Shown here: positions 39,899-48,295 of the stretch, in pieces
How the letters are laid out: each line of letters opens with the position of its first letter
How positions within the stretch are numbered: the first letter of the stretch is position 1
Origin: a virus
Reading direction: 5' to 3' (one strand)
DNA: 54,131 bases
Virus record (IMG/VR): IMGVR_UViG_3300022929_000037
Coordinates: 1 to 54,131 of that record
Made by a program: the position numbers and the translations under genes
The notes under the pieces: generated by a model
The model's input: only the letters and a program-made list of their open reading frames with translations
Database searches by the model: none
What the model was told of the DNA's origin: nothing

Positions 39899-41674
39899 CT
39901 AAATGACATCAAATTGAGCCAAATACTCTTCTATTTTCTCTTTACTGGGCTTATATTGTATCACGTTTTTAGGAGGTTCTGCAACATTATCTTTAGGTCT
40001 ATCCCTAAATGTATGAATCTCTACTTGATCGTTCATGTTACGAGGCGTGTGAGAGATAGCTCCATAAACAGCACCACAGACGGCATCAGCCAAGTCCTTA
40101 GACGATTTGCGTGGGTGGTCTACTCTATTTTGCTTTACAATCTTTAGCTCTGTAAGCTCTTCAAATAGCAGGTCAATGGCTGGCATGACTAGCCTATCCT
40201 CATAGATAAGCATGGCCATATCCTCGTAGTGCTTCTTTGCTACAGAGACAGTATCTGTTCTCATTCCTATAGCTTTTAGCTCATTCTGGATATCAAAGGA
40301 CTGCCACCTGTCAAAGCTTACCTGCCCGATATTAAATCCAAGTCTGCGTAAGTTTTGAATCCACTGCTTTACTTCTGAAAGATCCACTGGTCCCTCTATC
40401 CTTGGCTCCCACCAAGCAACAGCATCCACAACTACAATTGGTGCAATCTGCTCATAGTCTTTGACTACCTGAATGTTTACCCACTTCTCTACGTGAGCAA
40501 TAGCCACAGCACACTTGTCATGCTTTTGAGCAAGGTCTGCGTGAACATAGTAAACCTTGTCTGGGTCTGGCTTAAACGTTTCTTCAAAACGACGCACGCT
40601 ATCTATTGGGTTTCTAATCGACATAGCCTGCTGCACCTTATCCCTTTGCTTAAAGAATGCGTCAGAGGCAAACGTTGGTATGCAGGCGAATCTCTGCATA
40701 GCATCTCCCATATCGGTAAAGAATGCTAGCTTAAAATCATCTATCTTTCTAGTTGGGTTTACTACCCATGTTGGTCTTTTGAGGGCAAATACTCCTGGAT
40801 ACTTATAACTAATAATACTATCTTCGTCCCACTCAATAGTCAAAGAGTTGCCAGCCTGATCCTCTGGCAAGTCTGGATTCATGACAAAGGTGTGTGTCTT
40901 TGTAACTACCTCTTTGTCTGCGATTACATCGTCATAACGTTGAGAGATAAAGTCTCCTGGGTACCTTGGGAATGAGAGCAATGCGACCTTGCCCAAATCT
41001 GGATAACGAGAGTCTACTGAGGCTCGGAAGGCCTTGTAGATGTTATCTGCAGTTTTGCCTTGGTCATTGCCTGTGCCAACCTCGTTAGCAAAACCAGAGA
41101 TCTCGTCCAGTACTGCCAGAATAAGGTTGAGGCCCTCGTGGGATTCTCGTTCAGAGTGTCCCGAATAGACAGTGATACTCTTATCAAACTCAATACTCTC
41201 AGCTTTAGCATAGAATTTGCCAGCAAACCAAGGCGACCGTTCGATCTTGCTCTTAAAGCCCTTAAAGAAAACGTTCTTGGCCTGCTGAGCATTAATGGCA
41301 ACATTAATAATATCAATAGCATCTCCACTAGGTTTACCGAAATAACGAGCAGGGTCTTTAAGACACAATAGCTTATAAACGATATAGCTACACGCAACTG
41401 TTGATGTAAAATCTTTACCACTTCCCTTTCCTAGTTGGAGAATGATTTCATTCTTAGTATATTTATTGTAATAGCGAGACCCCTCTTCAGTGCCCATCAT
41501 GTCAATCAGATCTTCTTTACGGAATATCTGGCTCATAGCCTTTACGATATCATACTGTGTATCTGAAAGTGGTGGCTGTCCTAGATAGTCCTCTCCCTCG
41601 ACAAATGTCTTAGCATCTACTGGTATCTCATCAAAGATATCAGACTTGAGGGCATCGAGGAAATCATCAAACAT
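39899..41674 (-). CDS. terL: Terminase large subunit
   Basis: 591 aa. ATPase: Walker A LGKGSGKD near residue 82 and Walker B LILAVLDEIS near 185. Nuclease half: VHADLAQKHDKCAVAIA near 375 and an acidic late motif (SSKDLADAVCGAVYGA near 550). It cuts concatemers and drives DNA into capsids. TAATG coupling with the small subunit. It places this window in the phage genome. Confidence 0.9.
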   Translation of the reverse strand: MFDDFLDALKSDIFDEIPVDAKTFVEGEDYLGQPPLSDTQYDIVKAMSQIFRKEDLIDMMGTEEGSRYYNKYTKNEIILQLGKGSGKDFTSTVACSYIVYKLLCLKDPARYFGKPSGDAIDIINVAINAQQAKNVFFKGFKSKIERSPWFAGKFYAKAESIEFDKSITVYSGHSERESHEGLNLILAVLDEISGFANEVGTGNDQGKTADNIYKAFRASVDSRYPDLGKVALLSFPRYPGDFISQRYDDVIADKEVVTKTHTFVMNPDLPEDQAGNSLTIEWDEDSIISYKYPGVFALKRPTWVVNPTRKIDDFKLAFFTDMGDAMQRFACIPTFASDAFFKQRDKVQQAMSIRNPIDSVRRFEETFKPDPDKVYYVHADLAQKHDKCAVAIAHVEKWVNIQVVKDYEQIAPIVVVDAVAWWEPRIEGPVDLSEVKQWIQNLRRLGFNIGQVSFDRWQSFDIQNELKAIGMRTDTVSVAKKHYEDMAMLIYEDRLVMPAIDLLFEELTELKIVKQNRVDHPRKSSKDLADAVCGAVYGAISHTPRNMNDQVEIHTFRDRPKDNVAEPPKNVIQYKPSKEKIEEYLAQFDVI

Positions 41675-42204
41675 TATTCAGATACCACCGTAACTGTTTG
41701 CCCCTGCTTCATTGCGGAGGATAGCCTGCTCATAATCTTGTCTCTAATCTCTGGATGCTCTGCAGCAATATCCTTTAGTATTCCAATAAGAACTTCCTGG
41801 CGTGATTCAATCTCTAACATCTCTTCTGCTAGCTCTTTGTTCTCTAGCAAGCCTGCTTTTTGTAGCATGTCAATTCTACGAGACTCTAGGTCCATAACAA
41901 GCTTGATGGCACCAGACTTAGCATTTAGATTAGCTGTCATGGTAGCTTCGTCAATAACCTCATAAGCTTTTTCTATCAGCTTTGAGTAGTGGGTATCAGC
42001 TACAACTAGTGCCTCTTTGGCCCGTGCTCGAATAGCTGCATTGTCTGCAGCCATAGCCTTCCACTCATTTAGATAGGCAACAACCTTCTGTCTTGGTATA
42101 GACAGCTCTTTGGATATCTTTGTTGGCTCACTACCTTTCAGGTATTCGCCGACTACCTTATTTACCTCATCTAGATGACCAATTAGGTCTTCCTCAGTTG
42201 ACAC
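41674..42204 (-). CDS. terS: Terminase small subunit-like protein
   Basis: 176 aa. N-terminal helix-turn-helix (EPTKISKELSIPRQKVVAYLNEWK) for site recognition, then long helices (AKEALVVADTHYSKLIEKAYEVI) for oligomerisation. GTG start; directly upstream of TerL, which supports the call. Confidence 0.75.
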   Translation of the reverse strand: MSTEEDLIGHLDEVNKVVGEYLKGSEPTKISKELSIPRQKVVAYLNEWKAMAADNAAIRARAKEALVVADTHYSKLIEKAYEVIDEATMTANLNAKSGAIKLVMDLESRRIDMLQKAGLLENKELAEEMLEIESRQEVLIGILKDIAAEHPEIRDKIMSRLSSAMKQGQTVTVVSE

Positions 42205-42478
42205 GCCTTGCTCTCTTTCCCTTTTGCGGAACTCGCTTTATGCGATCTTCCTTAAAGGCACGGAACTGCTGGGCCTTTCCCCTAAAAATCTCAAAACAGT
42301 CTACCCATGTTGCACCAGTAAGGGTGTTAGTGGTAACTCCTTTAAATTTAAACTTAGTTCCGTATTCACCTTTTACTTTAATTATATCACCTGCATTGAT
42401 AGCAAAGCCATCAATTTCCATATATGGCACTGTCTCCAGTCCACTTGGCTGTATAACTACCTGCTTACGCCTACCCAT
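42194..42478 (-). CDS. DUF7246-like small protein, 94 aa
   Basis: Compact beta protein. IKVKGEYGTKFKFKGVTTN and TGATWVDCFEIFRGKAQQ, then a basic end (DRIKRVPQKGKRARR), matching a family seen in actinophages that I recall as DUF7246. GGAG four bases before the ATG. Next to terminase genes; may bind DNA. Confidence 0.55.
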   Translation of the reverse strand: MGRRKQVVIQPSGLETVPYMEIDGFAINAGDIIKVKGEYGTKFKFKGVTTNTLTGATWVDCFEIFRGKAQQFRAFKEDRIKRVPQKGKRARRVN

Positions 42479-42728
42479 GTCTCTCCTTAGCGATCTTTAA
42501 TAGTACAAGGTATCCAATTAAATCATCAATGTCATTATCTCCAGGGTAGTCTGTTCCCCTTGCAAACCTAGACAGCTTGTCGTCAATGCGTACCAGGAGC
42601 TGCTCTACTGGGCTTGACTTAGAAAAAATACGAACAGGATCCAATGCCGAATCACCATATGCTATATTCTTTTCTTGTAGCATAATGCTGATATCTGTAC
42701 ATACCCTTACGATATCATTTTGTGTCAT
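42471..42728 (-). CDS. DUF1599/MazG-like small protein, 85 aa
   Basis: The core EKNIAYGDSALDPVRIFSKS and VRIDDKLSRFARG then DLIGYLVLLKIA resembles phage DUF1599-type (nucleotide-modification associated) or MazG-like proteins: E-K-N-x-x-Y-G-D-S is typical. It may act on a nucleotide. ATGA overlap with the HTH gene. Confidence 0.55.
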   Translation of the reverse strand: MTQNDIVRVCTDISIMLQEKNIAYGDSALDPVRIFSKSSPVEQLLVRIDDKLSRFARGTDYPGDNDIDDLIGYLVLLKIAKERHG

Positions 42729-42886
42729 CTGCGTGATTTCCTCAATCCAAATTTGGCAAGATATACATAGATGGTCTCTACGCTAACCTTGCACTCCTTT
42801 GCAATCTCTTCTGGTGTCTTCTTATCAAAGTGATATCTTTTACGAAGCCACAATTCATTTGTATATAGTTTACCAGCTTTAGCCAT
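42725..42886 (-). CDS. Helix-turn-helix mini-protein, 53 aa
   Basis: Start ATG 42886 just inside the end of the RuvC gene; longer readings only mirror RuvC. LYTNELWLRKRYHFDKKT then PEEIAKECKVSVETIYVYLA is a helix-turn-helix with a basic end (KFGLRKSRR). Likely a DNA-binding regulator or recombination partner of RuvC. Confidence 0.6.
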   Translation of the reverse strand: MAKAGKLYTNELWLRKRYHFDKKTPEEIAKECKVSVETIYVYLAKFGLRKSRR

Positions 42887-43439
42887 TTTTGTCAACCACC
42901 TTGTCCCAGTTGTTGTGTGCATAGTGACCAATTCCAATTGCATCTGCGACATCATCGTCGGTAACTTGCCTGTCATAGTTAATTTCAATAAGCTTAATGG
43001 TTCTTTGCTTTCTCATATCTCGCTCAAGCTTCTTATACCAAGACTTTGTTTTTCCTGGATGGTCTTGAGTAATCTTAAACTGTTCTTCTTTGGTAAGTCT
43101 TTTATTGCCTAAGTAGCTCTGCCATGTGATAGGGTTTACCGCTCCAGCTAACTTGATACCTGCCTGAGCTGCTGCACCAAGCAGTGCACCCTGGACAAGA
43201 GCAAGGTCTGCTGCTGTCTTTGGGCTATTCATAAATACAGTATGCTCAATGATTAGATTGTCAACATCTGGAAACTCACCAAAAAAGGCTATACTTTTAC
43301 GAGCCGCATCTGCAACCTTGTCATATACGTTATTGCCAGAAAAATTAATCTTGCCATAAGACATAAGAGAGCTGTCTTCAAATACGGCAAATGCAAGACT
43401 GTTGGTGCTTGCGTCAATAGAGAAAAACCTATTCTTCAT
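42879..43439 (-). CDS. RuvC-like Holliday-junction resolvase, 186 aa
   Basis: RNase-H fold resolvase. Catalytic acids: D9 in FSIDASTNSLAF, E in LIIEHTVF near residue 68, and DDDVADAIGIGHYA near 160. The central ALLGAAAQAG and WQSYLGNKR regions fit RuvC. It resolves branched DNA before packaging. AAGGA upstream of the ATG; overlaps the zinc-finger gene. Confidence 0.75.
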   Translation of the reverse strand: MKNRFFSIDASTNSLAFAVFEDSSLMSYGKINFSGNNVYDKVADAARKSIAFFGEFPDVDNLIIEHTVFMNSPKTAADLALVQGALLGAAAQAGIKLAGAVNPITWQSYLGNKRLTKEEQFKITQDHPGKTKSWYKKLERDMRKQRTIKLIEINYDRQVTDDDVADAIGIGHYAHNNWDKVVDKNG

Positions 43440-43719
43440 CTTTAGTCATCCTTTTTAGCTCCCGAAGCACAGCACGAACTTCCTTAGGGTTAACGTTACA
43501 GATATCACATAGATCATCATCATTATATATTGATAGTGGCTTATCACAGGACTTGCACCTTCTGTCCTTGCCTATTCTGCGTTGCTGTCTAGTTTGAACA
43601 TACCGCTCAGCTATCTTCTCTCTAGTTGCGTCTTGACGACACTCTGGAGAGCAGTAAATTTGATAAGATACGCTGGTTTCGAAAATGTGGTCACACCAGC
43701 TACAGTGCTTGCTTTTCAT
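43429..43719 (-). CDS. Double zinc-finger protein, 96 aa
   Basis: Two Cys4 sites: CSWCDHIFETSVSYQIYCSPEC (residues about 6-27, given here only as its ends CSWC and CSPEC) and CKSC...CDIC (about 55-74). Between them a basic linker (RQQRRIGKDRR). A nucleic-acid binding adaptor in the recombination operon is likely. Overlaps the Cas4-like gene by 20 nt. Confidence 0.65.
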   Translation of the reverse strand: MKSKHCSWCDHIFETSVSYQIYCSPECRQDATREKIAERYVQTRQQRRIGKDRRCKSCDKPLSIYNDDDLCDICNVNPKEVRAVLRELKRMTKDEE

Positions 43720-44503
43720 CTAGTGGCTCCAAAGAAAGTAGTTTTATGTCTCCCTTGCCAGCCACGTCACAAGTTGCCCTAACAGGACAGGTCTTGCATA
43801 TCTTGGAATTGGACCTATAGTTTTTCTCTGGCAGGGTTCTGTCAACCCATGCCTTACGAACAGCCCTCATCCAGTCAAATGTCTGGTTTACCCACTTAAT
43901 ATAATAATCGCTTATTTCAACTGGCAGAACCAGTAGCTCGTGATTATTTTTATTCTCATAAATAAGCACTGCCTCTGTCTTATTTAGAATCTTCATGTAA
44001 ATAAGCAGCTGAACTAGGTGGCCTAGCTTTGGCTTACCTGCTGCTTTACGATACTCAAACCCCTCAGACGGCATTGTCTTGATTTCTCCCAGGAGGTCTT
44101 TACCCTCCCAGTCTAGAATGACATCTCCGAATCCAAAGATAGGTGGATCATTACTAGTAATCTTAAACTCAGCATCTTTTAGTATTCCAGCATCTGCCAT
44201 AGCCTGCTGAATTCTTTCGTGAGACTTGGTTCCATTGGTCATGTTAGCACCGCCATAAGCATCAGCATTGTCTTCAAAGGTTGCCCCGTCAAAAGCAATG
44301 TACCAATACCTTGGGCACTCTCCATGAGAGAATGCGATGGTGCTAGGTGCAAAAGTTTTCTTCTGTGTGTGTTTTGGAACACGCTTTACGATATACCCAG
44401 AGTTAATCTTTTCAATTAGCTCATCGGTATTTAGGAAGCTTTTCTTTTTGGCAGCTAGCTCTGCCTTGAGCATTACCTCATTAAGTAAATTCTTAGCCAT
44501 CAT
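43700..44503 (-). CDS. Cas4/RecB-type PD-(D/E)XK exonuclease, 267 aa
   Basis: Nuclease core: FGFGDVILDWEGKDLLGEIKT near residue 130 (D, then E-x-K) and GHLVQLLIYM. An Fe-S cluster is suggested by CPRYWY near residue 62 and CKTCPVRATC near the end, the four-Cys layout of Cas4-type nucleases. No cas genes nearby, so a role in recombination or DNA processing is inferred. Start ATG 44503. Confidence 0.8.
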   Translation of the reverse strand: MMAKNLLNEVMLKAELAAKKKSFLNTDELIEKINSGYIVKRVPKHTQKKTFAPSTIAFSHGECPRYWYIAFDGATFEDNADAYGGANMTNGTKSHERIQQAMADAGILKDAEFKITSNDPPIFGFGDVILDWEGKDLLGEIKTMPSEGFEYRKAAGKPKLGHLVQLLIYMKILNKTEAVLIYENKNNHELLVLPVEISDYYIKWVNQTFDWMRAVRKAWVDRTLPEKNYRSNSKICKTCPVRATCDVAGKGDIKLLSLEPLDEKQAL

Positions 44504-44504
44504 A

Positions 44505-44807
44505 TTATCGGGCAATATACTTGAGTGCTGCAACTAGCTCATTAATAGCATCTGCAGCGGTGAAGTATATGTTCTTCTTTGCCCTGTCTCCTTTTTCTAC
44601 GTTAACCATCCAGGTTGCCTTTAGAGACATCTTGGCTGCAATTGCTTGCAACCTTACGATCTCAATGGTGGCTACCTGAATTGGAATATCTGGCTTAATA
44701 ATAAGCTTGGCTACCATTGTAAGAGCCTGTGTAAGCTCTTCATCTCCCATAAAGTCTGCAATCTCTTGTAGACCATTTACTGATTCAATTGTTGTTTTAT
44801 CCGTCAT
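44505..44807 (-). CDS. Hypothetical protein, 100 aa, in the recombination block
   Basis: Helical with no known motif (LQEIADFMGDEELTQALTMV, later NVEKGDRAKKNIYFTAADA). GAGG just before the ATG; stop abuts the Cas4-like gene. Constant position beside the nuclease suggests a helper, perhaps DNA binding. Confidence 0.55.
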   Translation of the reverse strand: MTDKTTIESVNGLQEIADFMGDEELTQALTMVAKLIIKPDIPIQVATIEIVRLQAIAAKMSLKATWMVNVEKGDRAKKNIYFTAADAINELVAALKYIAR

Positions 44808-44812
44808 GCCCT

Positions 44813-45421
44813 CTAGCTTTCGTTATATTTTTCTGTCCAAAAATCTGCTTTTGCTTTCATAACCCTATCATGTTCGCTATACATAGATGGGTCACTTGGG
44901 AACGGGCCAAGCTCTTCTGGAACATAGTCCTTAGCACTAAAATGACAGAAGATCATATCCATAAACTCTCCATCGGAGAATTCCCTCTTGGTCCTCCAGT
45001 GCACCTGGTGAGTTCCTGCAAATGTAAGAGCCTCGTTATCTTTAAGTAAATATTCTTTTCCCTCTACGACAATTGGCCAGTCAATGTTTGATTTTAGCTG
45101 TATGTCAACAGTTACCCTTGGCTCTCTGAACGTTTCGTCTCTATGTGGGGTAAGTCTGACCTCTAGGTTATCCCGCACCTTTTCATATCTTGCAAATGAA
45201 AGCTCTCGAAGAACAAGTTCTTTGTCCGACGCTTCCTGTGCTCTAGTTACGATAGTGTCTACAACATGCTGTGGTAGCCAAGAAAGGTAGGCTGTGTGAG
45301 AAAATTGCTCCACCAATTGCCTTCTATCTTCTGGTGTTTCTTCTATATGCTTATAGATATCTGTAATCTCTTGGTCATTAAAAATATCCTTAAGGATAAT
45401 GTTTTTATAATTAAAGTCCAT
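44813..45421 (-). CDS. 2OG-Fe(II) oxygenase-like protein, 202 aa (tandem copy A)
   Basis: Start ATG 45421, 6 nt after TATAAT. H-x-D in LTPHRDETF near residue 100; distal His in GTHQVHWRTK and a basic strand end (GEFMDMIFCHFS). Shares LKSNIDWPIVVEGKEYLL with copy B, so they are paralogues and different from the P4H-like group. It sits among replication/recombination genes, so a nucleotide or DNA-binding protein could be the target. Confidence 0.65.
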   Translation of the reverse strand: MDFNYKNIILKDIFNDQEITDIYKHIEETPEDRRQLVEQFSHTAYLSWLPQHVVDTIVTRAQEASDKELVLRELSFARYEKVRDNLEVRLTPHRDETFREPRVTVDIQLKSNIDWPIVVEGKEYLLKDNEALTFAGTHQVHWRTKREFSDGEFMDMIFCHFSAKDYVPEELGPFPSDPSMYSEHDRVMKAKADFWTEKYNES

Positions 45422-45427
45422 TATTAT

Positions 45428-45456
45428 ATTATACACTAAAGAATACTAGTCTGCAA
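45428..45456 (-). promoter_or_regulatory. Leaderless promoter for oxygenase copy A
   Basis: Minus strand TTGCAG (45451-45456), 17-bp spacer, TATAAT (45428-45433), 6 nt to ATG 45421. Confidence 0.75.
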
Positions 45457-46234
45457 ACGCAGCGTGAAGACCTTCTGGAATTCCTTCTGCTATTCCTAGC
45501 TCTGTATAAAGGGTCCATGCTGACTGCATCTTTGGATGATTGTTTACTGATTCAATATACCGCTCTACTCTTTCTGGAAACTTAAGTGGATCTAGGGCAT
45601 AGTCTTTTCCAGTAAACCTAAAATCTGTAAGTGGGGAATAGTCAAAGCTTAGTATTTTAACAAACTCTCCCTCTTTCCATTTCCTTTTTGGCCTAAAGTG
45701 TGGCATATTTAATGCACTAAAAACAAGTGCCTGACCTTTTCTAAGAGTATATGGGACATCATTAATATATAACTCCCAATCAATATTGCCGTCTAGCATA
45801 TAATTAAAAGTTACGATGTCTTCACTGTTGTCAATATGTGGTGGCAATGATGGTGCATAACGACCCTCGCCGTGACGCAAATCATAATCGATATAGCTGT
45901 AGTGTGCAAGCTTAATCTCTTCTGGATAAACTGGCTTGACTACTTCATCTAGAGTTTTTTCAATATCCTCTGGACACTCAAACTCTAGCATTTGCCTAGA
46001 CATGTGCACTACCCTTTTAGGGTCATACCAATCTTTGCCACGATACTCTTCTTGGTCCCCTGGCATTCGATAATATTCAGGCTCTCTAGCAAGCAGCTCA
46101 TCAAAAATACTATTTAATGACTGCACCTGCTCTTCAGAAAGTAGGTCATCAACATAGAATGGGAGCTCTTTCTTAAACTCTGACATATCTGTCAGATAGT
46201 TCCACATTCCGCCATCAGTAATTTTATCACTCAT
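45446..46234 (-). CDS. 2OG-Fe(II) oxygenase-like protein, 262 aa (tandem copy B)
   Basis: H-x-D in LPPHIDNSED near residue 131 and distal His in NMPHFRPKRK near 180; the block LDGNIDWELYINDVPYTLRK lines up with copy A. An extra N-terminal region (1-90) is unlike copy A. The ATG is 6 nt after an extended TATAAT. Tandem leaderless genes with their own promoters suggest separate control. Confidence 0.65.
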   Translation of the reverse strand: MSDKITDGGMWNYLTDMSEFKKELPFYVDDLLSEEQVQSLNSIFDELLAREPEYYRMPGDQEEYRGKDWYDPKRVVHMSRQMLEFECPEDIEKTLDEVVKPVYPEEIKLAHYSYIDYDLRHGEGRYAPSLPPHIDNSEDIVTFNYMLDGNIDWELYINDVPYTLRKGQALVFSALNMPHFRPKRKWKEGEFVKILSFDYSPLTDFRFTGKDYALDPLKFPERVERYIESVNNHPKMQSAWTLYTELGIAEGIPEGLHAAFAD

Positions 46235-46240
46235 GCTAGT

Positions 46241-46249
46241 ATTATACCA
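46241..46249 (-). promoter_or_regulatory. Extended -10 leaderless promoter
   Basis: Minus strand TGGTATAAT with TATAAT at 46241-46246, 6 nt before ATG 46234. Confidence 0.7.
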
Positions 46250-46853
46250 CGGACTCAGACTCTAGAATCTTTTGCTTCTCTGTGCTAGTAACGTTACCCT
46301 TACCTACAAACCACGGCAATAGCTCATAATACAGATCAATAAGAAGGTTCACATCTTGAACCTGGTACTTCTTCATCTCTTTCCAGGCCTTGTCATTACC
46401 TTCCATGCACTCAATCCATAGCTTAAATCCAGAGTGTTTAACCTTAGCACCTACCCCTAGTCGCTGTGCGACATAGTCTAGCTTATTAGATGGGAACTGG
46501 AAGTTTGCCTTTGTAATTGACATTAGGTCCAAGTCCTTAACTGGAGATGGAGGCTGCATGCCATTTTCTAAGAATTCACGATTAATATGCTTGTGGTCAA
46601 ACGCTGCAGAGTTCCATCCGACAAGAACGTCTGCCTGGTCCATAAGTCTGTGAAGCTCTTCCAGCATAGCCTTCTTGCCATCGTGGTGCACGGACTTAAA
46701 GATAACCTGCTTCTTTCCTAGCCACCTAGCACCAAAGCATAGCATTTCTGTTGGCTCAATAATCTGGTCAATACTTACGTTTTGATCCCACAGCCCCCAG
46801 ACGTATGCTTTAATTGGAGTTGTTTCTATATCTAGCATTAGTATATTTTTCAT
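46242..46853 (-). CDS. DnaQ-like 3'-5' exonuclease, 203 aa
   Basis: RNase-H-like DEDD exonuclease: LMLDIETTP (residues 5-13), VGWNSAAFDHKHINREFL near 78, and YQVQDVNLLIDLYYEL near 165 give the acidic residues. Probably the proofreading or processing partner of the DnaE polymerase encoded 1.4 kb upstream. ATGA overlap with the preceding gene. Confidence 0.75.
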   Translation of the reverse strand: MKNILMLDIETTPIKAYVWGLWDQNVSIDQIIEPTEMLCFGARWLGKKQVIFKSVHHDGKKAMLEELHRLMDQADVLVGWNSAAFDHKHINREFLENGMQPPSPVKDLDLMSITKANFQFPSNKLDYVAQRLGVGAKVKHSGFKLWIECMEGNDKAWKEMKKYQVQDVNLLIDLYYELLPWFVGKGNVTSTEKQKILESESVV

Positions 46854-47137
46854 TTTGATTCCTCAATAATCTGCTCAAGTAGAGATAGCTCTACAATCGC
46901 TAGCCTTGTCTTTTTATTTCCTTCTCCTAGAACAACCACAATTGCTGGGTCATTGCCATTCTTAATTGCATCGGTTACAGCTTTAGCCCAGTTATCCTGG
47001 TTTACGGTAAAGCCTTTTGGATACTCTTTAAAATCTACTGTAAAGTTTTCCCAAGTTGCATCGCCCTTCTTGATACCACGCCCTGAGTTTTTAATACCCT
47101 TAGCATTTAGGCGTTTGATCTCTCCACGCTCGCTCAC
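46850..47137 (-). CDS. PD-(D/E)XK-type resolvase/nuclease-like protein, 95 aa
   Basis: The layout GRGIKKGDATWENFTVDFKEY (G..D..then D-x-K/E) followed by WAKAVTDAIKNGNDPAIVVV looks like a small archaeal-type Holliday-junction resolvase or VRR-type nuclease fold. Short for the fold, so moderate confidence. GTG start overlaps the 53-aa zinc gene. Confidence 0.5.
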   Translation of the reverse strand: MSERGEIKRLNAKGIKNSGRGIKKGDATWENFTVDFKEYPKGFTVNQDNWAKAVTDAIKNGNDPAIVVVLGEGNKKTRLAIVELSLLEQIIEESK

Positions 47138-47295
47138 TTCTTTTTCTTCCTTACGTCAAGGCTTACCTTGGACATGTGCTTTTGGCTACATACCCAAGTA
47201 AGCTCTTTTTCCTCAATATATTGTCTTAACGATTTTACCACTTCCTTGCAAGTATGGCAAGGAAAATCTCCGTAAACAACTGTATATCTAGCCAT
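47134..47295 (-). CDS. Zinc mini-protein of the ELTWVCSxKHxSKV type, 53 aa
   Basis: C13-x2-C16 (FPCHTCKEVV) and C36-x3-H40 (WVCSQKHMSKV) form a metal site. The string E-L-T-W-V-C-S-x-K-H is characteristic of a small conserved actinobacteriophage family (from memory). ATG 47295 overlaps the RecA stop. Too short for common cut-offs; overlaps on both ends support it. Ends in R-K-K-K-K. Confidence 0.7.
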   Translation of the reverse strand: MARYTVVYGDFPCHTCKEVVKSLRQYIEEKELTWVCSQKHMSKVSLDVRKKKK

Positions 47296-48295
47296 TTAAA
47301 CTTGACCTCAACTGATTCTGGTATTCTTCGTTAGTCTTAACATATTCAATAAAGGCATCTCTACCCTGAATCTTTTCTCCGTCTTCTAGCTTATACCATG
47401 CACCAGTACGCTCTACAAGACCGTTCATCTCTGCTGTATCAACAAGATCTGCAATGGTGTCAATACCAACCTTGTCGCCTCTAAAGTAGAAGTCATACTC
47501 GCCAGACTGGAAACCAGGAGATGTCTTTGAGAACTGCAGCTCCCAACGAATCTTACGGCCAATCTTCTCTTCGATTAACTTATCTCCTACAGCAATCTTG
47601 CCCTTAATTGCCTGATTCTCTGACTCTGAAGAGAACAGCTTAATAACCGTGGACGAGTAAAACTTTGTAGACTGTCCGCCAGTAGGCTGCTGCTGTGTGT
47701 ACATAGCATTAATATTATTGCGAGACTGGGAGATAGCTATAACAAGTGTTGGTTTCTCTTTATTGTTAGCATAGTTAATCATCTTCCATGCATTGCTAAA
47801 GTCTCTTGACTCTGCACCAATCTGCTTGGTATTCTCCAGCTGCTTTAGCTCTGACGAGTCTTTCTCAAAATAGATAGCAGGCAAAAGAGAAGTAATACTA
47901 TCAATAACAATAAGGTCAACCCCTGCGTTGATTAGTGCTACTGCTACATCTACCATCTCATTAATTGTTCTTGCCTGAGAGTAGATTAGCTGCTCAGGGT
48001 CTACCCCCAGCTTTACTGCCCAGTCTTCATCATAGGACATCTCAGCATCAATCCAGGCACATAGCTTGCCTTCTTTTTGTGCAATACCAATAGTCTGCAA
48101 ACACAGAGATGACTTAGCACTAGACTTACTACCCCAAATAAGGACTTGTCGTCCATACGGCAGGCCTCCATTTAGTGCCCTGTTAAGCCCTGTGCTGGGC
48201 GTAGGCTGGCTTGTAGTAGCAATACCTACTGCGGGACCCAGGTTTTTCCTAAGCTTAGGATCTAGCAGTGCTAGAGCTTCTTCGATTGTTGTCAC
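47288..48295 (-). CDS. recA: RecA-like recombinase with altered Walker A
   Basis: 335 aa. Strand-exchange ATPase: PSTGLNRALNGGLPYG near residue 33, Walker A region WGSKSSAKSSLC near 54, Walker B LIVIDSITSLLP near 130, and the L2-like region TQQQPTGGQSTKFYSS near 200. The Walker A reads G-S-K-S-S-A-K-S-S: the Gly before Lys is Ala. GGAGG upstream of the GTG; overlaps the polymerase stop by GTGA. Confidence 0.85.
   Translation of the reverse strand: MTTIEEALALLDPKLRKNLGPAVGIATTSQPTPSTGLNRALNGGLPYGRQVLIWGSKSSAKSSLCLQTIGIAQKEGKLCAWIDAEMSYDEDWAVKLGVDPEQLIYSQARTINEMVDVAVALINAGVDLIVIDSITSLLPAIYFEKDSSELKQLENTKQIGAESRDFSNAWKMINYANNKEKPTLVIAISQSRNNINAMYTQQQPTGGQSTKFYSSTVIKLFSSESENQAIKGKIAVGDKLIEEKIGRKIRWELQFSKTSPGFQSGEYDFYFRGDKVGIDTIADLVDTAEMNGLVERTGAWYKLEDGEKIQGRDAFIEYVKTNEEYQNQLRSSLNG

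Noticed and set aside
42471-42728. Firm call as MazG pyrophosphatase
   Set aside because: The E-x2-E-12-28-E-x2-D metal pattern of MazG cannot be placed with confidence in 85 residues.
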